Below are positions 1 through 7,466 of a DNA stretch of 25,486 nucleotides, in pieces. The first letter of the stretch is position 1, and the number at the start of each line of letters is the position of its first letter. The stretch comes from Lachnospiraceae bacterium (GTDB lineage: Bacteria > Bacillota_A > Clostridia > Lachnospirales > Lachnospiraceae), in the NCBI GenBank assembly GCA_017416055.1, contig JAFQDI010000080.1, positions 1 to 25,486 on the forward strand. Direction: 5' to 3'. A program made the position numbers and the translations under genes. Below the pieces are notes generated by a model. It did not search any database. It saw only the letters and a list, made by a program, of their open reading frames with translations, and was not told where the DNA came from.

Positions 1-1
1 A

Positions 2-409
2 TCGAAAGATGATAAATTCGCTTGTGCTATTGCTGATAAAATCATATCCGAGAGTCAAGATACCGATGAATGGTATGGGCACTTTGATATCTTTGCCTCG
101 TTGCTTAATCATCCTAAATCATTGGTAAGAAATCGTGCATTGCATATTCTTGCCGCCAATGCTCAGTGGGATGATAATAACCGCTTCGATGCCATTCTAT
201 CAGAGTATCTTTCACATGTTACGGACGAAAAACCGATCACTGCCAGACAATGTATCAAGGCTCTTGTACAAGTAGGTATGGCAAAACCACAATACATTCC
301 AAGGATACTATCATGTTTTCATGGCGCTGATTTGTCGAAGTACAAAGACAGTATGCGTCCGCTGATTGCAAAGGACATGGAAGAAACTGAAAGATTACTA
401 ACTAAGTAA
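2..409 (+). CDS. HEAT-like repeat protein, 3' part (often labelled 'SufBD protein')
   Basis: The reading frame is open from the left edge to a TAA at 407-409, so about 135 C-terminal residues are visible and the start lies outside the window. The sequence is all-helical in character, with motifs VRNRALHILAANAQWD and DEKPITARQCIKAL. I recognise these from a small helical-repeat family common in Clostridia that databases often call 'SufBD protein', although it shows nothing of the SufB/SufD cysteine-desulfuration machinery. The function is unknown; helical repeats usually mediate protein contacts. Base composition is more AT-rich than in the genes from 2.5 kb onward, which suggests accessory DNA. 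Confidence is high that this is coding and moderate for the family. Confidence 0.7.
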   Translation, partial: SKDDKFACAIADKIISESQDTDEWYGHFDIFASLLNHPKSLVRNRALHILAANAQWDDNNRFDAILSEYLSHVTDEKPITARQCIKALVQVGMAKPQYIPRILSCFHGADLSKYKDSMRPLIAKDMEETERLLTK

Positions 410-412
410 ATT

Positions 413-520
413 TCAATTTATCGAACAGGACAGGTACATTACTTTTGGGTAGTTTTCACCTAATCCTGCTCCGTTTAGGTAGTCTTTCGCAAAATAGAAG
501 GCAGAGTTTAGTTTGGGTTG
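413..520 (-). pseudogene. possible 3' remnant of an unidentified minus-strand gene
   Basis: On the minus strand the frame ending in TGA at 413-415 reads as natural-looking protein for about 35 residues (core NSAFYFAKDYLNGAGLGENY, then PKVMYLSCSIN). Further upstream it runs into the antisense of the AEC permease gene and loses that character. It has no start codon or ribosome binding site of its own. I infer the tail of a gene whose 5' part was lost when the present neighbours became adjacent. I cannot name the family, and it may be chance. Confidence 0.3.
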
Positions 521-542
521 GTATCGAAGGAGGAGACTCACC

Positions 543-1475
543 GTGGATTCAAGCAATGTATTGAATGTCCAGTTGATGATGTTTATTGAGATCGCAATTG
601 GATTCTTTTTAAAGAGAAAAAGGATCATTTCGGAGGAGGGAAAGCAGCAAATCACATCTTTGGTCGTGAATCTGCTCTTGCCCTGTAATATTATTTCATC
701 CTTCTATATCCCCATGGACGGCTCGGTCATCAGGAAGGGAATACAGGTGCTGATTATCTCTGTCGTGATCCAGGTGTTTTATGCGATCATCAGTGCCACC
801 TGTTATAACTGGATCAAGGACCGGAAGAAGTCGGTGCTTCAGTACGGGACGGTTTGTTCCAATGCCGCCTTTTTGGGAAATCCGGTGACAGAAAGCCTTT
901 ACGGATCCATTGGACCGCTGTATGCGTCGATTTATCTGATCCCGCAGCGGATCGTAATGTGGACTGCAGGACTGACGTACTACACCGTGGATCCGAACCA
1001 GAAGAAGAAGGACGCCATCATGAAGGTGCTCACCCATCCGACGATTATCGCAGTTGGGATTGGCCTGATCCTGATGGTGACGCAGATTCGGCTACCGAAC
1101 TGCGTGGAACGTGTCGTGAACGGGCTGGGCGGATGTTGTACGCCTATCGTGATGCTGGCGATTGGTATGACTATGGCGCAGGCCGACTGGAAGACACTGG
1201 TGAGTCGCGAGACCATCTATTTTTCTGTGCTTCGTCTGCTGTTAATTCCTCTGGTAGTATTTGCCGGGTGCCTTTTGGCCGGAATTGACGGGACCGCAGC
1301 CGGGATTTGTACTATTTTGGCGGCAATGCCTGCGGGAAGTACGACGGTAATTCTGGCCGCCCGCTATCAGGTGGAGGAGGAGTTTGCCGGAAAGTGCGTC
1401 GTGTTCAGCACATTGTTGTCCATGGTGATGATACCGGTGTGGAGTATGATCCTGAATTTGGCGTTTTGCGGGTAG
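543..1475 (+). CDS. AEC-family (auxin efflux carrier-like) permease
   Basis: An integral membrane transporter of about 310 residues with eight to ten hydrophobic segments, typical for the AEC family (PF03547), which moves small organic acids such as malate. The family signature with a mid-protein Asn and Gly/Pro (SNAAFLGNPV) is visible, and a later MLAIGMTMA segment fits the second half-repeat. I chose GTG 543 because AAGGAGGAG at 527-535 lies seven bases upstream; a TTG at 513 would extend the frame but has no ribosome binding site. The gene stands alone and nothing nearby fixes the substrate. It ends about 150 bp before the next gene. Confidence 0.85.
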   Translation: MDSSNVLNVQLMMFIEIAIGFFLKRKRIISEEGKQQITSLVVNLLLPCNIISSFYIPMDGSVIRKGIQVLIISVVIQVFYAIISATCYNWIKDRKKSVLQYGTVCSNAAFLGNPVTESLYGSIGPLYASIYLIPQRIVMWTAGLTYYTVDPNQKKKDAIMKVLTHPTIIAVGIGLILMVTQIRLPNCVERVVNGLGGCCTPIVMLAIGMTMAQADWKTLVSRETIYFSVLRLLLIPLVVFAGCLLAGIDGTAAGICTILAAMPAGSTTVILAARYQVEEEFAGKCVVFSTLLSMVMIPVWSMILNLAFCG

Positions 1476-1625
1476 GTTTTGGCAAAAAGCAAGAAGATGT
1501 TTTGCCTTAGTTGTAATAAAAAGGGATTTGTGATATCCTCAAGTAACCTTATGTAAAAATAGTATATCTTTTTTGAATGGAGATGTACTGTTTTTCGCAG
1601 AACGAAAAAACAGGAGGAAAAAGAA

Positions 1626-2354
1626 ATGCGTAAGAATTTCAAAAAGTTTTTTGCAGTATTGGTTGCAGCAGTACTTTGCCTGACCGCAACGATGGGTATG
1701 ATTGCACAGGCAGCAGACGAAGTGGTTTACAAGCAGGTTACTGATGTGGCAGATGTGTTGGATGGCGGTGAGTTTGTTATCGTTGCAAAGTACAACAAAG
1801 ATGGCAGCGGCGATAAGTACTACGAGATTGATGCCAGCACTCACGCAAAGAAGATTGATCCCAAGGAAGTTACCGTAGCAGACGGTATCGTTACCGGAGA
1901 TCTCTCCGTGTGGACCGTGGAGCCTATGAACACCGGTGTCAGCATCAAGGGAGAGTTGGGCTATATCAGCTATAAAGGAGAGACTGATTTCGAAAATGCG
2001 ACGAACGGCAAGGCAGATAAAGCTTGGGAGTGGCAGGTAGAAGCGAAGGATGGCGGACTGTTCCGTATCTACTGGGTTGGACAAACCGATACCGTTGTTG
2101 TAGGTTTCCGTGATAACATCAAGGATGGCGGCAGCATTCTGAAATTTGCTCCGTTCCCGCTGTTGAGTGTAGAAGGAAGCTCCAACATTTTTGTTCTTGA
2201 CCTGATGCTTTTCGAGAAGACTACCGTTTCCGGAACCCCTGTACCCGGCCCCGGCATCGACGATACCGCTGATATCAACGCTGCACCTCTGTATGCAGTG
2301 CTGGTTCTGGGTATTGCAGTAGTTGCATTTGCAGCTAAGAAGAGATTTGCATAA
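1626..2354 (+). CDS. secreted protein with C-terminal membrane anchor
   Basis: The 242-residue product has a clear signal peptide (MRKNFKKFF, hydrophobic core, IAQAA cleavage-like site near residue 30). A globular, beta-rich body with many Trp and Gly follows, then a Pro/Gly linker (TPVPGPG, about residue 203). It ends in one hydrophobic segment (about 218-236) closed by KKRFA. No LPXTG is present, so it is probably held by the membrane helix rather than by sortase. The start is supported by AGGAGGAAAA at about 1612-1621. Bodies of this kind occur as repeat units in large Lachnospiraceae surface proteins, but I cannot assign a function. A strong terminator follows at 2381. A degenerate copy of its 3' end lies at 4486-4551. 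Confidence 0.8.
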   Translation: MRKNFKKFFAVLVAAVLCLTATMGMIAQAADEVVYKQVTDVADVLDGGEFVIVAKYNKDGSGDKYYEIDASTHAKKIDPKEVTVADGIVTGDLSVWTVEPMNTGVSIKGELGYISYKGETDFENATNGKADKAWEWQVEAKDGGLFRIYWVGQTDTVVVGFRDNIKDGGSILKFAPFPLLSVEGSSNIFVLDLMLFEKTTVSGTPVPGPGIDDTADINAAPLYAVLVLGIAVVAFAAKKRFA

Positions 2355-2380
2355 TTTTAGATTAGACAACTGAATCAATC

Positions 2381-2419
2381 AAAAAATTGCGGGATGGTGT
2401 TCATCTCGCAATTTTTTTG
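2381..2419 (+). terminator. intrinsic terminator after the secreted-protein gene
   Basis: AAATTGCGGGATG (2384-2396), loop GTGT, then CATCTCGCAATTT (2401-2413), continuing directly into a run of T to 2418. One G·T pair interrupts an otherwise continuous stem. It lies 27 bp after the stop codon. Confidence 0.9.
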
Positions 2420-2466
2420 AAAAAACCTTTACAAATGCTGGCGGAGGAGCGAAAATAGAAGAAGAC

Positions 2467-2483
2467 GGCCGATTGAGTCGGCC
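2467..2483 (+). other. short hairpin just upstream of the lipoprotein ribosome binding site
   Basis: GGCCGA (2467-2472), loop TTGAG, TCGGCC (2478-2483) form a perfect 6-bp GC-rich stem six bases before the GGGAGGT ribosome binding site. It could affect translation or stabilise the 5' end; there is no T tract, so it is not a terminator. Confidence 0.4.
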
Positions 2484-2501
2484 GGAATGGGAGGTATAGT
2501 G

Positions 2502-4454
2502 ATGAGAAGGAAAATAGCGATGATAATGTTGTGCGGGTTGTTAGTCGGGGGTCTGACAGGCTGCAAAGATGTTCCGGTGAACCAGACCGGGGAACCGACC
2601 ACAGAGATTGTGGGCACAGAGCAGGAGTCCCCGGAGGAGACAGAGGGAACAACAGAGTCGGAAAGCGAGTCGGAGAGTAGTGCGAAGCCGTTGCACCTTG
2701 GAATACTCGGGAATAAAGTGGCGCTGCAGGAGAGCGAGAGCCTTTTTTACATCCCCAATGAGATTATTGAGGGCGTAAGCGGGCAGGAGCTCCATCGGTT
2801 TGGCAACAATCTGTTAGTTTCTTACATGAGGTATGATTTGGAAGCCAAGTCGTCCTCCCACTATCTGAAGGTGGTGAGCGTCGAAACCGGTGAGCTTCTC
2901 TGTGAGACGGTAATTCCTCAGGTCACTTACACGGGGATTCAGGTGCTGGAGGACCGGGTTTCGGTGTATGACCATCGCACAGGGGCACTCTGGCTATTGG
3001 ATGAGACGCTTCAGATCGTTGAAGAATATCAGACCCCGGGAGGAACTGTCTACCTCGATTCATCGGCAACGAAAGCATATTGCTACCAAGCGGGAGAAGG
3101 AATGGTGATGGTGGAGCTTGCCACCGGAAGGACAGAACGTGTGCTTGAGGGGCATCACGATGTTGCGGCAGGGAATCTCAACGGGAACTGTGTGGTACTC
3201 ACTTATATTGATGGCCGGTCATTGCTCAGCGAATGTGCGGTACTTGATTTGTCGACCGGAACGATTTCTGAAGTTGATCTGGGATTTTCCCTGGTGGGCG
3301 CGGAGACGGATGGATCGGTTTGGCTGGCAAATGCGTACACCGGACGGGCGGAGTACATGATCGGACGGCCGGAGGACAAACAGGGCATTGCGATGACCGG
3401 TGGAGTGGGAATTCCCAGACTTGTGGGTGACAGTGGATATATCATGTTTACGGTCACGGACGAGACCGGAAATCCGGAAATGAAACTCTATGACGAAGAA
3501 GGAACATTTATTTCTTCCTGTAAGAAGAATGATGCGCCGGGAGGATTGTCTTATGATCCGGTATGGTTTGCGGAAGGAAATGGATACTTTTTTACGTTGA
3601 CGAACAGTGCCGGAGAGGATCGGCTTTATTTCTGGGATTTGTCTGTGGAGCAGGAAGGTGCGTCGCTTGAAACGGTGAAGTTAGGGCTGGAAACGCTTCC
3701 GGGGACGACGAGAGTCTCGGAGGAGCTGTATCAAAGGGCGAGAGAGTTGGCTTCGAGATATGGAGTGACCGTGAAGATCGCGGATGAATGTGACACAGAA
3801 TTTCCTTCGTACACCGCACAGCAGACGTATGATGAGACGATGATTGCGAATGCGTTGAGTACATTGGAGAATGTTCTGGCCGCATATCCGGAAGGATTCT
3901 TTGACCAGTTACATTACAGAGAAAATCGGGAAGTGGAGTTTCAGTTTATTCTGAATCTGAGCTATAAATTCTCCTCGAATTGGTATGTGGGCTTTATGGA
4001 GGAGAACCGGGGAACCAATGTGATCGGTGTGAACATTGACAATGCGACGTTGGACAGGACGCTGCATCATGAAATCTCGCATGTGATTGAGAAAAAACTG
4101 GAACATGACGCGACTTACCGGGAGGATGCACTGTTCTCGGAGGAGAAATGGGTGAGTTTCAATCCGGAGTGGTTTGCGTATTTTGGAGATGAGGGTGCTT
4201 ACCCGGAGTTTACCCAGTCATATGAGTACAGTCTGTATTTTGTGGATGGGTACGCGGGAACGGACTCCAATGAGGACCGCGCACGGATTTTTGAGCGCGC
4301 AGCGACAGGGCACACACCATCGTTTATCGGATATCCGGGTATTCAGAAAAAACTGGAGTATTATTGTCAGTGTATTCGCGATGCGTTCGACACGACCGGA
4401 TGGCCGGAGGTAACGGTGTGGGAGCAGACACTGACAGAGGTGAAGGGGCGCTGA
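2502..4454 (+). CDS. lipoprotein with propeller-like region and HEISH metallopeptidase-like domain
   Basis: The start is ATG 2502, with GGGAGGT six bases upstream; the in-frame ATG 2487 lacks such a site. The 650-residue product begins with a lipoprotein signal whose lipobox is GGLTGC (Cys about 21). A Glu/Ser/Thr-rich linker runs to about residue 65. Residues 70-410 alternate short beta strands with recurring Gly/Asp turns, suggesting a WD40- or PQQ-like propeller. The C-terminal third carries HHEISHVIE with HEISH at 523-527, the HExxH zinc signature, followed by an acidic helix (EDRARIFERA) that could give a third ligand. I infer an extracytoplasmic zinc peptidase or peptidase-like protein anchored to the outer face of the membrane. 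Substrate unknown. Confidence 0.8.
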   Translation: MRRKIAMIMLCGLLVGGLTGCKDVPVNQTGEPTTEIVGTEQESPEETEGTTESESESESSAKPLHLGILGNKVALQESESLFYIPNEIIEGVSGQELHRFGNNLLVSYMRYDLEAKSSSHYLKVVSVETGELLCETVIPQVTYTGIQVLEDRVSVYDHRTGALWLLDETLQIVEEYQTPGGTVYLDSSATKAYCYQAGEGMVMVELATGRTERVLEGHHDVAAGNLNGNCVVLTYIDGRSLLSECAVLDLSTGTISEVDLGFSLVGAETDGSVWLANAYTGRAEYMIGRPEDKQGIAMTGGVGIPRLVGDSGYIMFTVTDETGNPEMKLYDEEGTFISSCKKNDAPGGLSYDPVWFAEGNGYFFTLTNSAGEDRLYFWDLSVEQEGASLETVKLGLETLPGTTRVSEELYQRARELASRYGVTVKIADECDTEFPSYTAQQTYDETMIANALSTLENVLAAYPEGFFDQLHYRENREVEFQFILNLSYKFSSNWYVGFMEENRGTNVIGVNIDNATLDRTLHHEISHVIEKKLEHDATYREDALFSEEKWVSFNPEWFAYFGDEGAYPEFTQSYEYSLYFVDGYAGTDSNEDRARIFERAATGHTPSFIGYPGIQKKLEYYCQCIRDAFDTTGWPEVTVWEQTLTEVKGR

Positions 4455-4485
4455 TTGGTCTGATTTTGACGATTCGTAGACATGG

Positions 4486-4551
4486 ATTGATGCATCGGTT
4501 CCGGGTATTGCGGTAGTTGCATTCGCGTCTAAGAAGAGAGTTGCGAAATAA
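4486..4551 (+). pseudogene. remnant of the 3' end of an anchored-protein gene
   Basis: After a stop at 4477-4479 the frame reads IDASVPGIAVVAFASKKRVA and a last Lys before TAA 4549-4551. It matches the C-terminus of the protein at 1626-2354 (INA, about seven residues missing, then VLGIAVVAFAAKKRFA) at both protein and DNA level; for example GGGTATTGCNGTAGTTGCAT is shared. No start codon, signal peptide or body is present. It is best read as the leftover of a duplicated or recombined sister gene. Confidence 0.75.
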
Positions 4552-4573
4552 TTGAATATTGTATCTTAGTTGA

Positions 4574-4600
4574 TGAGGCACGGGAGTTTCCCGTGCCTCA
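4574..4600. terminator. inverted repeat between convergent genes (possible terminator)
   Basis: TGAGGCACGGG (4574-4584), loop AGTTT, CCCGTGCCTCA (4590-4600) form a perfect 11-bp GC-rich stem between the lipoprotein region and the convergent LacI-type gene ending at 4617. No good T tract follows on either strand, so it may act as a transcript-end stabiliser or a weak bidirectional terminator. Confidence 0.55.
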
Positions 4601-4616
4601 TGGATATTTCCGAAGA

Positions 4617-5630
4617 TTATTTTTTGACTTCTGAACAGGACTCTCGCTGAACGAGCACACCGGAAATCAGAACTTTGGCCGGAAGCTTGTGCCCTCCGTT
4701 AATGCGGTCGATCAGAAGCTTTGCGGCGTGCTTACCCATTTCAGTCATCGGAACTGCGATCGCGGTGAGCATGGGATCTAAGTAGCGGACGGTTTCCATG
4801 TCATTGATACCGATGACGGAAATATCCTGAGGAACACGAATCTTGCGTTCCTTTAAAGCCTTTAAAACACTTCCTGCGATCAGATCGCTGGCACAAAAGA
4901 TAGCGGTGCAGGGAATCTCCCGGTCGATCAGCTGCCGGACGGCGGCATATCCTCCGTCGGAGGAAAAGGAGGTTTCGACAATATAAGGGGCGGTCTCGGA
5001 AATGCCAATCTCAGCCATGGCAGCCAGGTAGCCGTCATAGCGCTGCTCGTTCCGGGTCTCGCCGAAATAACAGATTTTTGTATGGCCGAGGGAATGGAGA
5101 TAATGGATGCACTCCTTGGCGGCATCATATCCTCGGCAGAGGACCTGATCTACGGACAACGGTTTGTCCTGCAGCCCCATGCAGATCAGGTGGCGGTAAT
5201 ATTTTTTCAGAAGAAGGATTGATGCTTCATCCACGCGCCCGAGAACGAGGGCGGCCTTCGTCTGGCTGTCCGGTGCCGGCGGACGCTTTTTTTGTATTTC
5301 TTCGATTGAATATTGGCGACGCAGATGATAACCGTGATTCAACGCCTCGATCTCTGCCTCGTGCATCAGAATCGTGAAAAACGGATCCAATTCAGCACCG
5401 GCGAGCCTTGCGTATATGCAGTCGAAAAACTGGCCCTGCGGCGCAGCGGAGGAGGTGCCGCACTTTAAATTGCGGGCATTCTGGTTGGGGATGTAACCCT
5501 GCTCGCGCACGGCTTCCCAGATTTTTTGCTGTGTTTTCGGACTAGCGGCAGAACGATCACCACTGTTGATCACGCGGGATACAGTGGAGGGGGATACACC
5601 GGCAGCTTTTGCAACATCTTTTATGCTCAT
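4617..5630 (-). CDS. LacI-family transcriptional regulator
   Basis: The 337-residue length is typical for the family. An N-terminal LacI helix-turn-helix (MSIKDVAKAAGVSPSTVSRV, then a YIPNQNARNL hinge helix around residues 46-56) precedes a periplasmic-binding-protein-like sensor domain with family motifs such as FCASDLIAGSVLKAL and ISVIGIND. It is transcribed divergently from the LarA-like gene. The shared intergenic region contains the palindrome GCAAACGTTTGC, the classic operator form for this family. I infer that it senses a sugar- or sugar-acid-type ligand and controls the LarA-like/TIM-like genes and perhaps itself. The effector cannot be read from sequence. Confidence 0.93.
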   Translation of the reverse strand: MSIKDVAKAAGVSPSTVSRVINSGDRSAASPKTQQKIWEAVREQGYIPNQNARNLKCGTSSAAPQGQFFDCIYARLAGAELDPFFTILMHEAEIEALNHGYHLRRQYSIEEIQKKRPPAPDSQTKAALVLGRVDEASILLLKKYYRHLICMGLQDKPLSVDQVLCRGYDAAKECIHYLHSLGHTKICYFGETRNEQRYDGYLAAMAEIGISETAPYIVETSFSSDGGYAAVRQLIDREIPCTAIFCASDLIAGSVLKALKERKIRVPQDISVIGINDMETVRYLDPMLTAIAVPMTEMGKHAAKLLIDRINGGHKLPAKVLISGVLVQRESCSEVKK

Positions 5631-5662
5631 GGTTGTACTCCGAATGATTTTTAGATGATTTC

Positions 5663-5691
5663 AGTGTAACAGAAATGTGAAAAAAACTCAA
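5663..5691 (-). promoter_or_regulatory. promoter of the LacI-type regulator gene
   Basis: Read on the minus strand, TTGAGT (5686-5691) and TACACT (5663-5668) are separated by 17 bases. The start codon lies about 33 bp further downstream. Confidence 0.6.
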
Positions 5692-5712
5692 GAGAATCAA
5701 GCTTGTTTTTAC

Positions 5713-5724
5713 GCAAACGTTTGC
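5713..5724. promoter_or_regulatory. LacI-type operator palindrome
   Basis: GCAAACGTTTGC is a perfect 12-bp palindrome with a central CG, the standard LacI/PurR/CcpA-type half-site arrangement. It lies upstream of both divergent -35 boxes (21 bp from the regulator's, 11 bp from the LarA-like gene's). The adjacent LacI-family gene is the likely binder; CcpA is a less likely alternative. Confidence 0.8.
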
Positions 5725-5735
5725 TCATTTTTTCG

Positions 5736-5765
5736 TTGACGGAGGCAATTTACTCATGATATGAT
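5736..5765 (+). promoter_or_regulatory. promoter of the LarA-like operon
   Basis: TTGACG (5736-5741) and TATGAT (5760-5765) with an 18-bp spacer. The transcript would have a leader of about 90 bases before ATG 5860, which includes AAAAGGAGAG as the ribosome binding site. Confidence 0.75.
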
Positions 5766-5859
5766 TAACAAGAAAGAGTGAACGATAACTTATCAGCAAA
5801 GGGCAGTATCGACCCTGCGCCATGATGAGTAAAAACTTAGAGAAAAGGAGAGTACGACG

Positions 5860-7347
5860 ATGAAATTGGAATTTGAATACGGCAATGGCCTGATGAGCGC
5901 AAATCTGCCCGATAACACCGATGTGTTTATTCCCGGAAAGACACTGCCCGACCCTGAGTGTCTTCCTCAGGATTGGGACACCCTGTACAATCTGACCCTG
6001 GAGAGCATCCGCAACCCGATCGGTATGCCCGCACTGCGGGAATTGGCGGCACCCGGAAAGACGGTAGTGTTTGTCATTCCCGACATTGTAAAGGGAGGCT
6101 GTCAGCCTACGTCTCACCGCAAGGTATCCATCCGTGCGTGCCTGGACGAGCTGTATGCAGGCGGCGTTGAGAAGAAGGACATCCTGCTGCTGATCTCCAA
6201 CGGTCTGCATCCCCGTGCGACGGTGCCGGAGATGAAGCAGATCCTGGGCGATGAACTGTTCAACGAGTTCTATTACACCAATCAGATCACCAGCCATGAC
6301 TCCGAGGACTACGAGCACATGGTAGACCTGGGGCTGACCGATCGCGGCGACCCTGTTCTGATGAATAAATATGTTTTCGACTGTGATATTCCGATTATGA
6401 TCGGCCATACGCAGGGCAATCCTTACGGCGGATACTCCGGCGGATACAAGCATTGTGCGACCGGTATCACCCACTGGAGATCTATCGCCAGCCACCATGT
6501 ACCGAAGGTTATGCATCGCCCTGACTTCACCCCCGTATCCGGAAAGAGCCTGATGCGTACGAAGTTTGATGAGATCGGTATGCACATGGAGAAACACATG
6601 GGTCATCCGTTCTTCTGCTGTGATGCGGTTTTGGACACCTACTCCCGCCAGATTGCAATCTTCTCCGGTTATGCGGCAGAGATGATGCCTGAGAGCTGGA
6701 AAGTTGCGGATAAGCGTACGTACGTGCCTTTCGCAGAAAAGAAGTACGATGTGATCGTATTCGGTATGCCTCAGAATTTCCATTACGGTGATGGTATGGG
6801 AACCAACCCCATCCAGATGATGCAGGCATTGTCCGCACAGGTTATCCGTCACAAGAGAATCATGAGTGACCGCTGCGTATTTATCGTATCCTCCATTTGC
6901 AACGGCTACTTCCACGATGAGAGATGGCCTTATCTGCGCGAGGTTTATGAGCTGTTCCAGCATGATTATATGAATATTCTTCCGGATATGGATCGCTATG
7001 GCGAGTATTTCGCGACCAACCAGGAGTATATCCGCAAGTATCGTTTCGCAAATGCGTTCCATCCTTTCCACGGTTTCTCCATGATGTCCTGCGGACACAT
7101 CGCCGAGATGAACACTTCCGCGATCTACATCGTTGGTGCTCAGGAGCCCGGAATCGCCCGCGGTATGGGTCTGAAGACCAGAGCGACCTTTGAGGAGGCA
7201 CTGGAGGATGCAAAGAAGAAGTTTGTCGGCGAGAACCCGAATATTCTGGCACTGCCGATGACTTTCAAGATGGGTGCGGTTCACCTTTGCATGAAGGACG
7301 AGGTTTACGACGGAACGAACGGCTGGCAGCATGCATGCGTTGACTGA
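5860..7347 (+). CDS. LarA-family nickel-pincer 2-hydroxyacid racemase/epimerase
   Basis: The 495-residue protein belongs to the lactate racemase family (LarA/DUF2088). Lactobacillus LarA uses H108, H174, K184 and H200 for catalysis and for binding the nickel-pincer nucleotide. Residues at matching spacing are visible here: H117 (GLHPRAT), H183 (IGHTQG), K197 (GYSGGYKH) and H213 (SHH), so the active site looks intact. The usual phosphate-contact DxTRP stretch reads DIVKG. Family members racemise or epimerise lactate, malate, phenyllactate, hydroxyglutarate or gluconate, so the substrate is open; LacI control suggests a sugar-acid-like compound. Cofactor genes larB, larC and larE are not in the window and would have to be elsewhere. 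Start supported by AAAAGGAGAG. A hairpin follows before the TIM-like gene. Confidence 0.85.
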   Translation: MKLEFEYGNGLMSANLPDNTDVFIPGKTLPDPECLPQDWDTLYNLTLESIRNPIGMPALRELAAPGKTVVFVIPDIVKGGCQPTSHRKVSIRACLDELYAGGVEKKDILLLISNGLHPRATVPEMKQILGDELFNEFYYTNQITSHDSEDYEHMVDLGLTDRGDPVLMNKYVFDCDIPIMIGHTQGNPYGGYSGGYKHCATGITHWRSIASHHVPKVMHRPDFTPVSGKSLMRTKFDEIGMHMEKHMGHPFFCCDAVLDTYSRQIAIFSGYAAEMMPESWKVADKRTYVPFAEKKYDVIVFGMPQNFHYGDGMGTNPIQMMQALSAQVIRHKRIMSDRCVFIVSSICNGYFHDERWPYLREVYELFQHDYMNILPDMDRYGEYFATNQEYIRKYRFANAFHPFHGFSMMSCGHIAEMNTSAIYIVGAQEPGIARGMGLKTRATFEEALEDAKKKFVGENPNILALPMTFKMGAVHLCMKDEVYDGTNGWQHACVD

Positions 7348-7376
7348 TTTTGATAGAAGTACATTGAAACCTTACG

Positions 7377-7405
7377 GTGCGCCGCTGCTTTTGCGGCGCA
7401 CTTTT
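7377..7405 (+). terminator. intrinsic terminator/attenuator between LarA-like and TIM-like genes
   Basis: GTGCGCCGC (7377-7385), loop TGCTTTT, GCGGCGCAC (7393-7401), then TTTTG. The 9-bp GC-rich stem lies 30 bp after the LarA-like stop. It would limit read-through into the next gene, lowering its expression relative to the first. Confidence 0.75.
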
Positions 7406-7466
7406 GTAAAAGAGGACGGGATTTCTGCTAGAGAAGGATGCATTTGATAGTGAAAGGCGAGAAACA

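Noticed and set aside
2867..3460. Short overlapping frames on both strands inside the lipoprotein gene
   Set aside because: They lack ribosome binding sites and protein-like composition, and lie wholly inside a 650-codon gene.
5725..7332. A 535-codon open frame on the minus strand, longer than the LarA-like gene it overlaps
   Set aside because: It is antisense to a clear LarA-family gene with promoter, ribosome binding site and catalytic residues; its translation is His/Val/Leu-rich without motifs, as expected for a codon-bias shadow.
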